DNA of 64,000 nucleotides. Origin: Ignelater luminosus (Eukaryota > Arthropoda > Insecta > Coleoptera > Elateridae). Numbering within the stretch: position 1 is the stretch's first letter; every line of letters starts with the position of its first letter. The notes beneath the pieces were generated by a model. It did not search any database. It had not been told where the DNA came from and saw only the letters and a program-made list of their open reading frames with translations. The translations under genes and the position numbers were made by a program. The stretch is from assembly GCA_011009095.1 (NCBI GenBank), contig VTPC01090550.1, positions 1 through 64,000 of the forward strand, written 5' to 3'. Below, one piece after another: positions 44,290 to 56,712 of the stretch.

Positions 44290-47200
44290 TAATTAAGAAA
44301 AGATAAAAAAAAGTACTTCATATTCTCAAATTTGACAATTTTCTACAATCAGTTTTTAAAGATTTTAAACGTGTTTAAAAATAATAATAAGCATCAAAGT
44401 TTTGACCTTTACAGCTCAGCGATTGAAGATGAACAAAAATGATCTTTAAAAAACACCTTCCCTAACCAAATAAAGTAGCTAAATTGTTATTTATTTAAGC
44501 ATATTTATTGAAGCATACAGCGAGTAATAACAATAACATACACTAGTAATACAATAGAAATATGAAACTTGAGGTTTTGATCGATGTCCAACTATTTACA
44601 TGGAATCGGTCCGGTGTGCGACACCGAGGAGAAACACGATACCAGGGTTTCAGTGTTTATACTTATACTTCCGTGATGAGGACGGAATCCACCACAGCGA
44701 TTCAAGCTGCTGCGGCAAGGCCGAAAAGCTTTGTCAAAACTTTACGCCCTTTTACGGAATTCCGAAGCTCATGACAACCAATCGAACAACCATTACGTAT
44801 TAAGAGAAAAAGCCTTCAATTCACTAAATGAACAACGGCTTTATCCAAGCAGCCAACTACTTCCAAGTGTCGTTACGGAAGAAGTCAGTCAACGAACCTC
44901 CCACTGACAAACTTAGATTCAATCACAGGAAGTCATCAACCTACAATATATGTAATCCTATTTCAATACCAACACCTTAGACCTTTTACTTTAAACTCAA
45001 CACTCCATCTCATTTTTAAACTCTTCATGACGAAAGAAGAAATCAACGAACAACAGAGAAGAGAAATTGGAAAATGTAGCACGGCAGCGTTCCCATTGAG
45101 GTGATTTTTCGCGAAAAAAAGTGATGTTTTATCCACCGAATTCTAGTTGTATTTTCATTTCAATTATGAAAACTAAAAATTGTTTATCTTCTAAAAATCT
45201 TAAAAGAAACCAAAAGAGCCTTCATTAATCTCAAACCATCTTTACGTTTAACAGACACCAAGTGACTTCCTCTCAACTAATTGAGCATACGTGACATTGA
45301 AACCGTTGTAAAAAGAATACAGAAGTTGACAAACGACAAAACGAAATTGGTCTGACTGCTGAATCACCGGAATGTAAAGTGGTAACTAACTGGAATTCTC
45401 ACTGGAGCGCAAGCTCATTATGTCAACAGAAGACAGAAATTTCATAATATTACTATTATCACAGAAAAGATGAAAGATGAAAATACAGACTGTACAAATT
45501 TTCTTATCTGATCAATTTCTCAACTACATTTAATTATTAGGTATGTAAATCCAATAATAAAAAACCGCTTTGTTTATTAAAAATTAATTGTAGAACAATT
45601 AATGACAATGGAATAATAAGTTTTAATTAATTTTTCGTTATAAAATGTTTAGCACCTATAAAATGATATAAAAATATTGATTGTCGATATTTATTAATTA
45701 GTTTTCATAATATTATGAAACATACACATATGTGTGTGGGAACATCTCCTACCTAACCAATTGAGCGGTACGTAAAACTTTTATATATTTTTAAAATTAA
45801 CCTTGCCCATTATAAATATAAAATTTTATGAAATTTATCTCAGCTGCCCTCTTTTTTATGTGGGTTAATCTTCATTTATAACGTCTTTTTTTCTGGACGC
45901 AAAAAATCCTGTTTTAATTAAAATTACATCCTTCTTATAAGACGGAGAGACTGTGATTAACAAAAAATTAATTAACTCTAGCAATTCTAATTTTACTATA
46001 AATAATTAATGAAATATCCACAAAAGATAGAAGTTTTTACGTAGAGTATTTGTATTTCCCACGATATTTATGTGATGTATAAGTAATAAGTGCAGAAGTG
46101 AGCAGGTAAAATTTTCAAGTTCCTTCTCTGCACTTACGATACTAATGGTGCATGCATCCCCCGAAATTCACAGCAGGCCACCCTCAATTTAATATTTTTA
46201 ATATATTCTCAAATAAACCACCACAATCCAGGTATATGTACAAAAAAAATACCTATTTTCAGCTTCCAACTGACCTTCAGTAGCCACATCTGTCGACTGA
46301 TCTAATTTCATCGTCATCAATAGCTTTTACAACAAAAAAATCGATCTTATTATGGTTTTATCTATTCAGTTTTAAAATTAATTGTTTAATGGATTCTTTC
46401 TATTTAAAAAGTAAATGTCGGTTTCTTTTTGTTAAATGAAAAGAAGTGTGTGGTTGGATCCTGCATATAATGATGTGTTGGAGAGAACTGTGACTATGCG
46501 TCATTATACGTATTTTTGATGGTGAAATATAAATCTAGATATTATCAAGATATTATTACAGTTATAAAGAAAAAAATTGATTTATTTACTATGTCTTGTT
46601 GCTTTGAATTTTTAAAAAGTGAGATAGATACTTATTTGGTTTTTGTAAATTGCTGTTAATGTTTACCATAATTCTTTGATATTACAACGATATTAAATCA
46701 TACAACAAATTTGAGTAATTAAAATTGCACCTAATGATTTTTACATTCTGATTTTATTTCATGAAATCTATATTTGATCATGTTCGTTCTAAACTAAATT
46801 CTTGTAGCAAAATCGTTTCGGTTTTAATAGAAATATCCAAAAGTGAAACGTTGCATTTTTAAAACAATCTTTATGGTGTTTTGTCCTACTGCATTGATTT
46901 ATGTTGAAAATGGTTAACATGGTGGTTACAATTTATAAACATACTACTGTTTTAACCGTTGCAGAAACTTGTAGTTGTAAACATAAAAATGTTGTCTTCA
47001 GTAGGTGTAAATAAGACATGTATCATAAATAGCTGCACACTTTCTGGCAAGCTGTTACAACTATTACATGTACATGAAAATATTAATTTGCTTTTAGAAG
47101 TTGTTTATATCCGAATAGTTTGGATGCCATACAATAGAAGAAGCTTCAAATCATTCTTTAGGGGACAATGCTAGCCTTGAAACAACTTGTTTTATTAGTA

Positions 47201-47490
47201 GGAATAGCGTACGTGACAAAGATTTTCGAACAAAAGATTACTAACGGATTTAACTCGAAAGTTAACATCTTAAAATACATTATTTTAACGCAATAATAAA
47301 CAAAAGAAACCACAAATAAAAGTCCTCTTTTTTTAACTATTAAAATCTCTCACTGGACGTTAAACAGTTTCTACATCAACTCTTCTTAACTTTTTGAACT
47401 TTTCACCCATTGTTATTGATCATTCTGCTTAGCAAAGCCCAAAAAGCTTCAATAGTACGTGCTTGTGAAACATTGATGGATTATCGTTTG
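44290..47490. other. long AT-rich stretch, no gene recognised
   Basis: 44560-44800 is somewhat GC-richer with a 70-codon open frame of no recognisable kind. The rest is AT-rich, with no repeats or splice-linked exons that I can support. Confidence 0.4.
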
Positions 47491-49400
47491 CTTTTTTTTG
47501 GAACAATCATTTCTTTCTTTTCTCCCACTCCCTCGCCATCAACCATTGGCTGTGAGAAGAACCAAAATCAGCCCCGGATTCAGCAAAACTCTCCTTTACA
47601 AACCGAGAGCCAAGTGGAAATCTCTCTCTTATTCACTCCTGCTCGAGCCATCGCAAGAGCAAAACGCACATAGCATCAAGTCGATCTACTCCATATACAT
47701 TACGACGAAATTCCAGGATCAACTCGTTCTACGAGGTAATAAGTCGCATCGGAATAAAGGAGGCACTGCGACTCTGCCGTTTCATGTACCCCTCCAGGAT
47801 ATTGTACCTAGTGAAGACCCGCCGCAAGACTTGGAGCCACCACAGACCCTACATGACACCGTCGACATCAAAAAACTCAGCAGGAGGCAGAGAAAGAACA
47901 AGGCTCAAAGAGAGCGTGTTGAGGCACCTCGCGACAGCCACGCCACTGCTTCCACGAATTCTGAATTACTACACCACGATATCGTGCGCGTTTTCAGTTT
48001 CCGATCAGAGCTCAGAACTCAGGCTCCGACTCCAAGACAAATGGTCGGGCATCGCGAGGGAACGCTTATGGAGCGATCTAGCCATACCAAAAGTAAAAAG
48101 TCAGCACAACAGCATTATAATCAAGCCGGCAATGGAGCGACACTATCGAAGAACCAGGGAACTCCTTGATACCATTGGAGCTACTTACCCCGCCTTCCAG
48201 CTGACAACGGAAGAACCGCTCAAGGTCGTCCTTCGGGAATCCCGGAATCGATCCCTACCGAGAAGGTGGAAAAAGACCTCTCTAACATAGAGGTTCTTGT
48301 ACTCCCAGACAAGACCACCGAGGCTAAAAAGATCTTCCGGATTACCGCGGTCCTCGAACTGAGCGTCACCGTGAAGTCCCTGCGGAGGAGAACTTCGATG
48401 GGTCATTGCCACCCCTATCAACGGTTCGACTACTCGCAACGATGATGCAGTACTCTACCCAGGTACTTAAAATGCGCCGGTTTCCATCACATCGGGAATG
48501 AAGTCAAGTCTAAACAGACGCCCTTTGCATGTGCGAAGTGTGCAGGACCACATCCAGCGAACTACAAGGGGTGCCCCAGGTATCTCCGCAAAACGATAGC
48601 GTCGGCAGACGACACATCTACCCAGGAAAGCTTGCACAAACATAATAGTTGCATCTTAAACGATTTTGCGGGCACGCTCGTCGATATTGTTGTCCCAGAA
48701 AAGTTACGATGGTGCACCAGCTGACAGCGTCCAGCAAGTTAGATTCAGACTACAACTTAGACTTCTGTACCCCGACGAGAAACGAAACGAGACCACGGAG
48801 CGAACTACCACCACGCGACCCCATGGGACAGGCGTGGAGGAGCTGGACTACTCGGCGGACTGATTCCAGTCAAGCATACAGAGCCCGCTCAGATATGCGA
48901 CGCGGCCTGACGGCACGACGAACCAAGTACGTGTCGCCTTGCTCAACGCTTCATAAACCCGGCGCACCGCGCCCAAGCGAACATTCTTGCAGTAGAAGGT
49001 CCATAACGCGGCTATGGTACATCAAAACGAAAGCTGGGATGCCAAGTTGGAGTCTCTAGATTTAGCACACAACTCCTTGTAGAGGATGATTAAAAGTCCC
49101 GCGGAAAAAATAGCCCCCGATCCACGGCGAGTGGGGTTAGCATATTCCGATAACCAGAAGGCAGAGGCCTTCGCCAACAACGTGGAACGACAATGCTCAC
49201 CCAATTACGCCAACGCTGACGTTTGGCACATCGGCAGAATAAACACAAACGTATGGATAACGCTAAAAGATCAAGATGGCCACAAACCGCAGATACTGCA
49301 AGCTGCCTCCGCTGAGGAAATGCGAGATCTTGTCAAGGCCACACAGGTCAAAAAAGCTCCAGGTCGATTAGGTTGTAGGTAATCCAGGACAAGGCCCTGA
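47491..49400 (+). mobile_element. Jockey-type LINE, ORF1 and part of ORF2, decayed
   Basis: ORF1 (gag-like) region: 47784-48290 and the following frame carry MERHYRRTRELLDTIGATYP, AFQLTTEEPLKVVLR and, in another frame, GIPESIPTEKVEKDLSN. Then come a PRE_C2HC-like segment and a zinc knuckle CAKCAGPHPANYKGC (about 48530-48580). From about 49050 an ORF2 piece follows: AHNSLWRMIKSP, RRVGLAYSDNQKAEAFANNV, ERQCSPNY and KATQVKKAPG, the beginning of the reverse-transcriptase region. The rest of the RT is missing and the endonuclease is not recognised, so the copy is internally deleted, 3' truncated and frame-shifted. Confidence 0.65.
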
Positions 49401-49920
49401 CAAGCCCTGGTACGTTCGCGACAATCAGTTGCATGAGAACGCCGGGCTGGTCACTATAGCGGACTTCATGAAGGATAATACTGCTCCCGTGAGCTAGTGG
49501 AGACGCCGCGTTTCCATTGCGGCAACACAACAGAACTCTCTTGCAGTTAAATTCGAGAACTTGAGATGACGACTTTGTCTAGGTACTCCATAAGAGCCAT
49601 GATGTTCGCCATGAACATCGTTCTTCAAAATCTCTCTCTTACCTGTTCAATCTTTGACGACTAAACATCAGCCGGTCTTCACCTAAAGCCATGCCTTACT
49701 AGAAACTTGCTATTCTTTCGAAACCATGTGTTTCATTTAAAGTATCACACCTAACCTAAAAACGTCTTAGCTCTTTTAAGAACTCTCCCTCTTTCCTTCG
49801 TAAGTTGCCGCCAACGTTCAGCATCCACCATCTCCAAGTCGCTTACGCAACCCCTGAAGAAACGCATCGCTGCTCCCGATAACACGAGCATAATAGTACA
49901 ACGCAAGAACCGACCAAAAC
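49401..49920. other. no gene recognised
   Basis: A short open minus-strand piece (MVDAERWRQLTKERGRVLKR, about 49740-49850) has no assignable family. It could belong to the adjacent retrotransposon scrap. Confidence 0.35.
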
Positions 49921-49997
49921 ATAATATCATCTTCTTGATATAACACTGCTGTCATGCCTATCCTATTCGCATCCGTTTGCAGGACAAACGGTAATTG
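49915..49997 (-). pseudogene. Ty3/gypsy pol scrap (RNase H start)
   Basis: Minus strand reads QLPFVLQTDANRIGMTAVLY followed by QEDD. This is the LQTDA...G.GAVLYQ block at the RT/RNase H junction of Ty3/gypsy-type pol proteins. Only about 26 codons are recognisable and both sides diverge, so it is a small dead fragment of an LTR retrotransposon. Confidence 0.5.
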
Positions 49998-49999
49998 AA

Positions 50000-52740
50000 A
50001 AGGCTAACGGCAGCGGCTTCCCAAGTGTCCCAGAGCCATTATGCAGCGTAGGGTGATGTCAATGACCACTTGTTGCTATTCCAGAAACTTATAACCGAAA
50101 ATGGCTGTTTCTCGTAGTCGGTCTGTTACCATAAAGTCGGTATCACATTCAAAAACGCCAACCTTGTGGTGAAGTCGCTAGCGGCCGATCACAAAAGGGT
50201 CCTGGGTCCCCCAGAGACCAAAACTCGGACTTCTTTGACGTAATCTTCACTTTTTGTTTACCGCAGCCTCCTTAATTGCCAGAATAACTTGTCTTTATTC
50301 GGCCTGTCGCGTTTGTAGTTTCAGGTATAATTTTTGTTTTGCAGGAGGCGCCACTATACGTTCAGGTTGCCTACTATCAATCTTTTCTTGAAAATATTAC
50401 ATTACTTCCCGGATGCGAATTCTCAAAAGTTTTTGACAGTTTTTGAGAAAACATAACCAGAAAGTTTTCCAACGCGACAGGCCAGATAAAGAGTCGTTAG
50501 TCTCGCGATTAAGGAAGTCATGTTGCTTGAATATTATTGGTAACTTTAAGTATGGCCTTAAAGTGAGAGAAACATGAAGTTAGCTACTTTTCGTATACAC
50601 CGATATTCAACTGTAACGGTTAGATCGCAAGACGATTATTTATGAATAATAGCGTAGAACAGAATGGAGAAGCAGCTAACTTCAAGTCACACTCATGATG
50701 AAACAAATATACGTCTGTACAGCAACAGGCAGTGAAGTTACTGAATATTTTAGCATTATACTGTGTGCAATTCTGTTTTTTCTTTCTTAAAAGATGTGCA
50801 GGCGTGTATGTTTAGGTATTCCATCACGATTATGACTTGAAGTTAGCTGCTTCTTAACTATATTTCATTTTCTGTAAATCTATAAATGAAATATTTACGA
50901 CTTAAATTGTAAAATAACGAACATTTGATTGCAATATTATAATCACAATTCTAAAGTAAGATCATTTTTCAGATTACATCGGTATTTTCTTTCTTTTATA
51001 ACTGATTACTCCAATAAAAAGTTTTATGCGCTAAATCAACTATTTTATTTCATGATAGTAGGTTCTATCGTTAAACTAAAGGAGGTATTTCCATTCTTCC
51101 TTGTATTTATTACTTTAAACGCCACTGCTGCCACAGGATATACCGCATGTTATAGAATTTCACACATTCCTTATAAGATTTTTTTATTGCCCACGTAAAA
51201 GAAAATTATATATTACTTATCATAAAAACACAAGGAGCCGCAAGTAAAATTTGTTGAAGCGTGAAGGTTATAAAAACAGTTATACTAAAGTGGAAGACGA
51301 AATTTTCTATATATAGGTAAGTATCTGTAGGTACATTTTGAGATTATTTTCAGAAACTTTTTCATTTAATTTAAAATACAAATAAACTACTTCCTTTAAG
51401 GTGCCGCTGAATGAACAGATAGGCAAGTTTTGCGTAATGTGTTTTGTTTTTCGTTTTTTTTTCGTCCCCATTTTTTATTAGCATGCGTTTATGTCGACAA
51501 GCAACAATGACTATTAATATTCTCTTGTTTGTATTCCAGTTTATTCCTAGACACCCACAACAAGTCTAGTTTGTCAGCATTGAAAGTGTGCAAGAACATA
51601 AATAAATCCCTAAGGAACCCACATGTTTTGACAATACATTCTGTACAATATGCGACGACGCAAAACAATAGGTGTAGGTGAATTAAACGGTACTTGTCAC
51701 GTGGGTCACGGTCATTTAAATATCAAGAACAAACATCGACCTCGCCAATAACGCCTTGCATTTTTTAAACACGCTTTTTATTGTATTTTTGCTTTTATTT
51801 TAAATATTTTATTGTAGATTAATTAAGATACTTAAACGTTCAAGTTTACATATTTTTTGTTTTGTTTTTGTTTTGATTTGCTCTAACGAATGATCTCGAA
51901 ACAATGCTATCTAGGATACTAACAAACTGTCGATTGAAATGCATGAATGAACGTATGTAATAATGTATACGTAAGTTAATTTCATTTTTGATGTTGGCAA
52001 TTTTTATGAGAGAAAACCTATAGCATCGATGTGCATGTATCAAGATGTATTCCATAGTTTTCAGTGTATATTTTTATTGTTTTTATTTTAATGTTTGTTC
52101 ATTTTTAAATATAAGAATTTTCATTATACTCAAAACAAATTTCAAAAGACTTCATTCATAAAATTTGCTACGTATTGATTTGCTTTATTCTTTATTTCCA
52201 CTTAATATTTATTAAATTTTAAATATGAGAAGTTTCATTATTCATTTCTTGCTTTATATAAAACCAAAGTGCAAACAGTCTAAACATTTTGTATTCGTTA
52301 AAAAGCCATGAATGACATCTGTGAAGTCCGCATTTACCTTAAACGCGTTCAAACTTTAGGCCCACTTGGTCTAATTACCATCATTTTCTACCACTTGGTT
52401 TAGGAGAACAAGCTCGTCAAAGGTTAAAACAACGTTTTTGGCCACATAATCATTTTTTAAATCTCAAGAACTATTGGCTCGATTTGTGTGGTTCCTGCAT
52501 ACTCCCACTGGAATCCAGTAGGAACCTTGCACGGTTACCCTTTTCACCGATGAAGAGAGAGGGAACAGATCGAAAAATCTGCCTGAACCTTAGATCCTGT
52601 AGATCCCGGAATCGCAAGATTTTAGTAAGGATACTGTATTTGGGAATTTCCAATCATTTATTTAAGCTAACCTAAGTTTGGTTATTCCTGTAGTGAAGTA
52701 CAATATACAAAAACAGATTTGTCCCAGTTTCATTAGTGGC
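50000..52740. other. no gene recognised
   Basis: 50929-51198 is a hydrophobic open frame of 89 codons beginning just after an acceptor-like tttttcag (50973) and containing VFPFFLVFITLNATAATGYT. A membrane-protein exon is possible but no family is recognised. The remainder is AT-rich without assignable features. Confidence 0.35.
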
Positions 52741-53046
52741 ATTGAAGAATACTATAGAAATCAAGCCGACTGCGTCGGTTAATCGACCATTCTGCGCCCT
52801 AATTATGGTAAACAGTTGAAGAATTGAGCAATTACTCAAGGACCCGACTAAGCAATTACTTGATTTTTGTTTTCCCTAATTGTTTAGCTCATTAATGTTT
52901 ACATTATTATTTAAGGGTTGTTATTTAGTCTCGCCCAGGACGTCGTAATTTACCACAATCTTTGCTTATACCTCCAGTTGCAGAACAAATTGATACTTTT
53001 TTTCTTCATCTACAAAGGAGTATTGATGGGACAATGGCGTATTAAC
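52741..53046 (+). repeat. outer inverted repeat, left arm (repeat family IR-A, copy 1)
   Basis: Runs from aatcaagccgactgcgtcgg through ctaattgtttagctcatta and acctccagttgcagaacaaa to attgatgggacaatggcgta. The inverse occurs at 58181-58460 and a direct copy at 63570-63802. Confidence 0.8.
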
Positions 53047-53584
53047 AGGGCTGGGCAAGATACCTCGTATTATGTACTTGAAATATACAAAATACTTTTG
53101 AGTAACGTATTTAAAATATGTACAAATACGAAACACCCCGTCAAAATTATTATGTATTTAAAAAACAAGATACAAAATATAAAGAAAAAGAATGATATAT
53201 ACTATGGGATTAAGATGATCCTTTTAATCCTCAAGGTGAATGTGAATCACACAAGGGATTAAGAGGCACCTTAGTCCTATGGTATGTTACACTATTCTTT
53301 AGTTGGAATTGTCCAGTTATACAGAAACAAGCCAATCAAGTGTGTGTTCAGTTCAAAATTTAGTAAAGTTCTGATTTCCTTTGAGAAATAGTAAAGCTCT
53401 AAACATTTATGTTATATGTAACTACTTTCTTCTAGTAGTCTGGTTGCAAGAAATTCAAAAAGTAGTTTAAAATTTGTATTTGAAATACATAATACCAAAT
53501 ACAAAATACCTCTTTAAAAATGAGCATTTAAAACACAAAATACAAAATACGCCTCAAAAATGTATTTAAAATACGTATTTCGCA
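53047..53584. repeat. aatac-rich non-autonomous element, possibly hAT-like
   Basis: Begins cagggctgggcaagatacct, a typical hAT-like terminal pattern, and is rich in aaatacaaaatac repeats on both sides. A complementary right end is not clear. It interrupts the left inverted-repeat arm. Confidence 0.4.
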
Positions 53585-54050
53585 TATTTTCCGGGGTTTT
53601 TCTGAACTTGGTCGGGCCGTATTTCTAAATTGTCGATGTGACAAGTACTGGGTGTTCATTTAATAGGGAAAAATCACCAACCAAGAAATGGCGCTAAACT
53701 TCGCCAAAATGGCGGAAAAGGGAGTGATCATCAGCTATAACCGACGCGACGCTACCAGAGCTGGCTGTAAATCTCCAGATTTATAAACATTTATTATGGT
53801 TTTTGACGATATATTTTACTGTTACGGCAACAGCGTGGTCATCAGATGATCACCCTTTACCTACCCCCACCAACTACTTTTTTCCAATAATTTTCAATAG
53901 AGGTCGCGACGGTCGTGTTTTTCTTCTATATTGTGACTCTTGTTTGAGTTGATACACTTGCAAAAATTAGTGATACTGTTATAGAGACAAATGAATTAAA
54001 TTAATTAGCCTTGTATAATCAACATGACGTCTAACAAACTTGAATTGTGA
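53585..54050. repeat. inner inverted repeat, left arm (IR-B)
   Basis: Contains gggtgttcatttaatag, atggcgctaa, gtcgtgtttttcttctatat and gagttgatacacttgcaaaa. Each is found inverted in the same order at 57365-57797. Confidence 0.85.
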
Positions 54051-54084
54051 AAAACACAAATACCGACAAAAAACTTTCGATCAA

Positions 54085-55330
54085 TCGATCCGTTCAGGCT
54101 TGTCGGTCCGTCAGGCCTCTCGGGCCGTTAGAGCCTGTCGGGTTGTTTGAGTATCTCGGGTCGTGAAGGTCTGTTGGGCTGTTCGGGCCAATCGGCCCTG
54201 TAGAGCCTGTCGAGCTGTTCAGGTATCTCGAGCTTGTCGACCCTGTCGGGCCGTAGTATCTGTAGGACTGTTCAAGTCTATCGGACCTGTTGGCCCTGAC
54301 GCCCTGCGTTTGCCTGTAGGGCTGTTTGGGTCTGTCAAGTCTGTCGGACCGTAGTGTCTGTAGGACTGTTTGGGTCTATCGAGTCTGTTGGCCCTGATGG
54401 GCCATTAACGCCTGTAAGACTGTTCGGGTCTCTTGAGCTTGTTCGCCCTGTGGGACTGTTCGAGTCTGTCGGGCCGTTGCGTCTGTAAGGATATTTGGAT
54501 CTATCTGTCCTGTTGGCCCTGACGGGTCGTTAGGGCATGTCGGGCTGTTCAGCTCTCTCGAGCCTGTCGGCCCCGTGGGGCTGTTCGAGTCTCTTAGACC
54601 TGTTGACCCTGTCAGACCGTAGTGATCTGCAGGGCTGTTCCGGTCTATCTAGCTTGTTGACCCTGTCGGGACCGTACGGTTGTTCGAGACTTTCGAGCCT
54701 GTTGGCCCTGACGAGCCGATTGGGTCTGTCGGGCTGTTTGAGTACATCGAGCCGTTAGGATCTGTCGGGCCGTAGTGTCTGTACGACTATTCAAGTCTAT
54801 CGGGCCTGACGGGCCGTTAGGGCCTGACGGGCCGTTAGGGCCTGTTCGGATGTCCGGGTTTCTCGTGCCTGTTGGCCCTGAAAGGCCGGCTGGACAGGTC
54901 GGGCTGTTTGGGTCCTTCGAACCTGTCGGGCCATAGTGTCTGTAGAACTGTTCGGGTCTATTTGGTCTGGTGGTCCTAACGGGCCGCTAGGGCATGTCGG
55001 GCTGTTTAAGTCTCTTGGGCCTGTCGGCTCTGTGATGCTGTTCGAGTCTCTTGGGTCTGTCGATCCTGTCGAACCGTAGTGTCTGTCGGTCCTATCAGAC
55101 CAGTCGACCCCGTCGGCAGCGCCTGTTTTGGTTAATTTCTTTATGATTTGACAATTCTGACAATTTAAACAAATCACGCGGCCCCTACCTAAAGTTAAGT
55201 CACGGGCCGCCGCTACCGTCCTCGGGCTGTTTGGGACACTCAAGCCATTCGGGTCTGTCGGGCTGTTTGGGCGGCGTCAAGTTTACCCTCAGTCGAGCCC
55301 GGAAATTTTGGCCCGTGTGGGGCTCATTTC
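54085..55330. repeat. GC-rich minisatellite reading as collagen-like Gly-X-Y on the minus strand
   Basis: About 1.2 kb of degenerate repeats built on 9-bp modules such as ctgtcgggc / ctgacgggc, grouped in longer units (gggccgtagtgtctgtagga and ggccctgacgggccgttagg recur). On the minus strand parts read as Gly-X-Y repeats (for example GPNGPSGPNGPSGP near 54800-54850, and GSTGSTDPRDSNSITEPTGP near 55030-55080). The frame is often broken and a Gly is sometimes replaced by Asp or Arg. No start, signal peptide or complete ORF is present. The GC content is far above the surroundings. Confidence 0.75.
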
Positions 55331-55348
55331 GGTAATAAAAATAGTCTT

Positions 55349-55430
55349 TGGCAGTGGTGGAATTCGAACCCACGCCTCCAAAGAAACTAGTGTCTAAAAC
55401 CAGCGTCTTAAACCGCTTGTCCACACTACC
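55349..55430 (-). tRNA. tRNA-Leu(UAG)-like, possibly degenerate
   Basis: 82 bp on the minus strand with acceptor stem GGTAGTG / CACTGCC, a long variable arm typical of type II tRNA, and T-loop TTCGAAT with a paired stem GTGGG / TCCAC. The anticodon loop TTTAGAC gives anticodon TAG (Leu). An A-A mismatch in the D stem (GAC/GAC) and a wobble in the anticodon stem make full function doubtful. No clean T-run terminator follows. Confidence 0.7.
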
Positions 55431-55767
55431 GTGATATCATCGGTTTTCTCAAGATATACTTTATCATTATCAGTACTAAATTAGTCTTCATTTTAGAGGT
55501 TATTGTCTTTGTCTTACTAGTATTTTCTTAAAAAGAAACTGGATCTTGAAAAGGGCTCTTGCTACTTTTTTCTTAGTATCACAGAATCTTGTTTTCAAAA
55601 AGTTTTCGTTGTTTCTATTCTAGCAAAGTTTTTTTAGCAGCATTAAGACTTGAAGTCACAAAGTAAAAGCCTAAAGTCGACACTTTAGACCATCTGGCTG
55701 CAGTACTTTGGTATTATCACATTTACTGCATACAATACTGCTAAGAAATGCTAGAAAATTAAAAAAA
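55431..55767. other. spacer between the two tRNA-Leu-like sequences
   Basis: The sequence just beyond the first tRNA (gatatcatcggttttct) is repeated beyond the second, showing a local duplication that includes flanks. No gene is seen here. Confidence 0.6.
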
Positions 55768-55849
55768 TGGCAGTGATGAGATTCAAACCCACGCCTCCGA
55801 AGAGACGGGTGCCAAAAACCAGCGCCTTAGACCGCTAGTCCACACTACC
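55768..55849 (-). tRNA. tRNA-Leu-derived pseudogene
   Basis: Same 82-bp plan as 55349-55430, with a good D stem and an intact acceptor stem. The anticodon stem is disrupted (CTGGT / ACCCG) and the loop reads TTTTGGC, no longer a Leu anticodon. The T loop is TTTGAAT instead of TTCGAAT, losing the invariant C56. A T run follows on the minus strand. It is most likely a pseudogene. Confidence 0.7.
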
Positions 55850-56141
55850 TTGATATCATCAGTTTTCTGAGGAATAGTTTATCATTATCGGTATTAGTGC
55901 CAATTAAGTCGAATGTTCTAACGTTGTCACTCACAAAGCTAGGACAAGAAGTCGATAATCAACCAACAGATTTTCAAAACTTCTGTGAAGTAACTAATCC
56001 AACTGCATAAACAGTCTGAAGAAGTTCTGCACTAACCTTCCAAATAGCACGCAAAACCAAAAATTCCTTTATTCTTTAATTGATTTGCTTTCCCGCCAAA
56101 AACGTACAAACAATGCACGCTTCGTCGAATCATCCTTTACG

Positions 56142-56167
56142 CGTGATCGATCACGAGGGGTATAAAA
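56142..56167 (+). promoter_or_regulatory. TATA box and palindrome of the F-box gene
   Basis: tataaaa at 56161-56167 lies about 55 bp before the ATG. A perfect 14-bp palindrome cgtgatcgatcacg at 56142-56155 sits just upstream. An initiator-like tcattc lies about 30 bp after the TATA box. It is the clearest core promoter in the window. Confidence 0.7.
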
Positions 56168-56221
56168 CCCCCGCACTTTTGCATTTCTATTCATTCTTTA
56201 TTGATAAGAAGTGCAAGCAAG

Positions 56222-56712
56222 ATGCTTTCTCTGATCGAGTTTGGTGTTCCATTGCTGTCCATACTGCCAGTGGGGGTCTTGGTCGTCATACTGAGGTAAG
56301 TTTTTAAATTTTATTTTTATTTATTTTTTATTGCTTTGTATTTTTGGTTGTAGACTTTTGTCCTAACAACGTTTATCATTGTTCCAGGTATTTGGATCCT
56401 CAGTCTCTTTTCAATGCGGCTCGGGCTTGGAAGTCTATCATGGCTATCTGTCGAAAAGATGCAGTTCTGAGTGGGAGAATACGTGAGCATGTCAAGACAC
56501 TAAAAGCGAAGCAGCGTGTGCAAAAACCCATTTTGTACCACGAAACACCTTTACTTAGGCAACGTGAACGTCAGCAATTCAAAATACCAAGAGTGAGATT
56601 GTATCGTTTAATTTTGGAGGAAGAAAAGAAACGAGGGGTTGAAGAAATAAAGGTATCCAAACGTCCAGTTAGGTACCAACCGTACAATAAATCGAAGGCA
56701 ATTAGAATTTAA
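56222..56712 (+). CDS. two-exon F-box protein
   Basis: Exon 1 56222-56295 (MLSLIEFGVPLLSILPVGVL, VVIL) ends CTGAG|GTAAGT. After a 92-bp intron, exon 2 56388-56712 begins after ttgttccag and reads R-YLDPQSLFNAARAWKSIMAI, CRKDAVLSGRIREHV, then a basic tail to TAA. The joined protein is 132 residues. Residues about 10-58 match an F-box (LPxxxLxxILxYLDPxSLxNAxRxxKxxxxICRxD...R), the Skp1-binding module of SCF ubiquitin ligases. No WD40 or LRR substrate domain follows. The tail is charged (LKAKQRVQKPILY, LILEEEKKRGVEEIKVSKRP). Canonical splice sites, TATA box and an aataaa at 56833 support an expressed gene. The usual Glu of LPVE is Gly. Its place inside an inverted repeat suggests mobile-element carriage. 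Confidence 0.75.

Noticed and set aside
47498-48169. 223-codon plus-strand frame
   Set aside because: It overlaps the Jockey-type ORF1 region in a different frame from the recognisable gag-like motifs (LTTEEPLKVVLR); most of it looks like a shadow or frame-shifted leader.
53047-53584. Possible gene with repeated lysine/isoleucine-rich frame (114 codons)
   Set aside because: It arises from aaatacaaaatac repeats of a non-autonomous element.
54163-54758. Plus-strand Cys/Arg- and Leu/Ser-rich frames in the minisatellite
   Set aside because: These are by-products of the 9-bp module, and the ordered Gly-X-Y reading is on the other strand.
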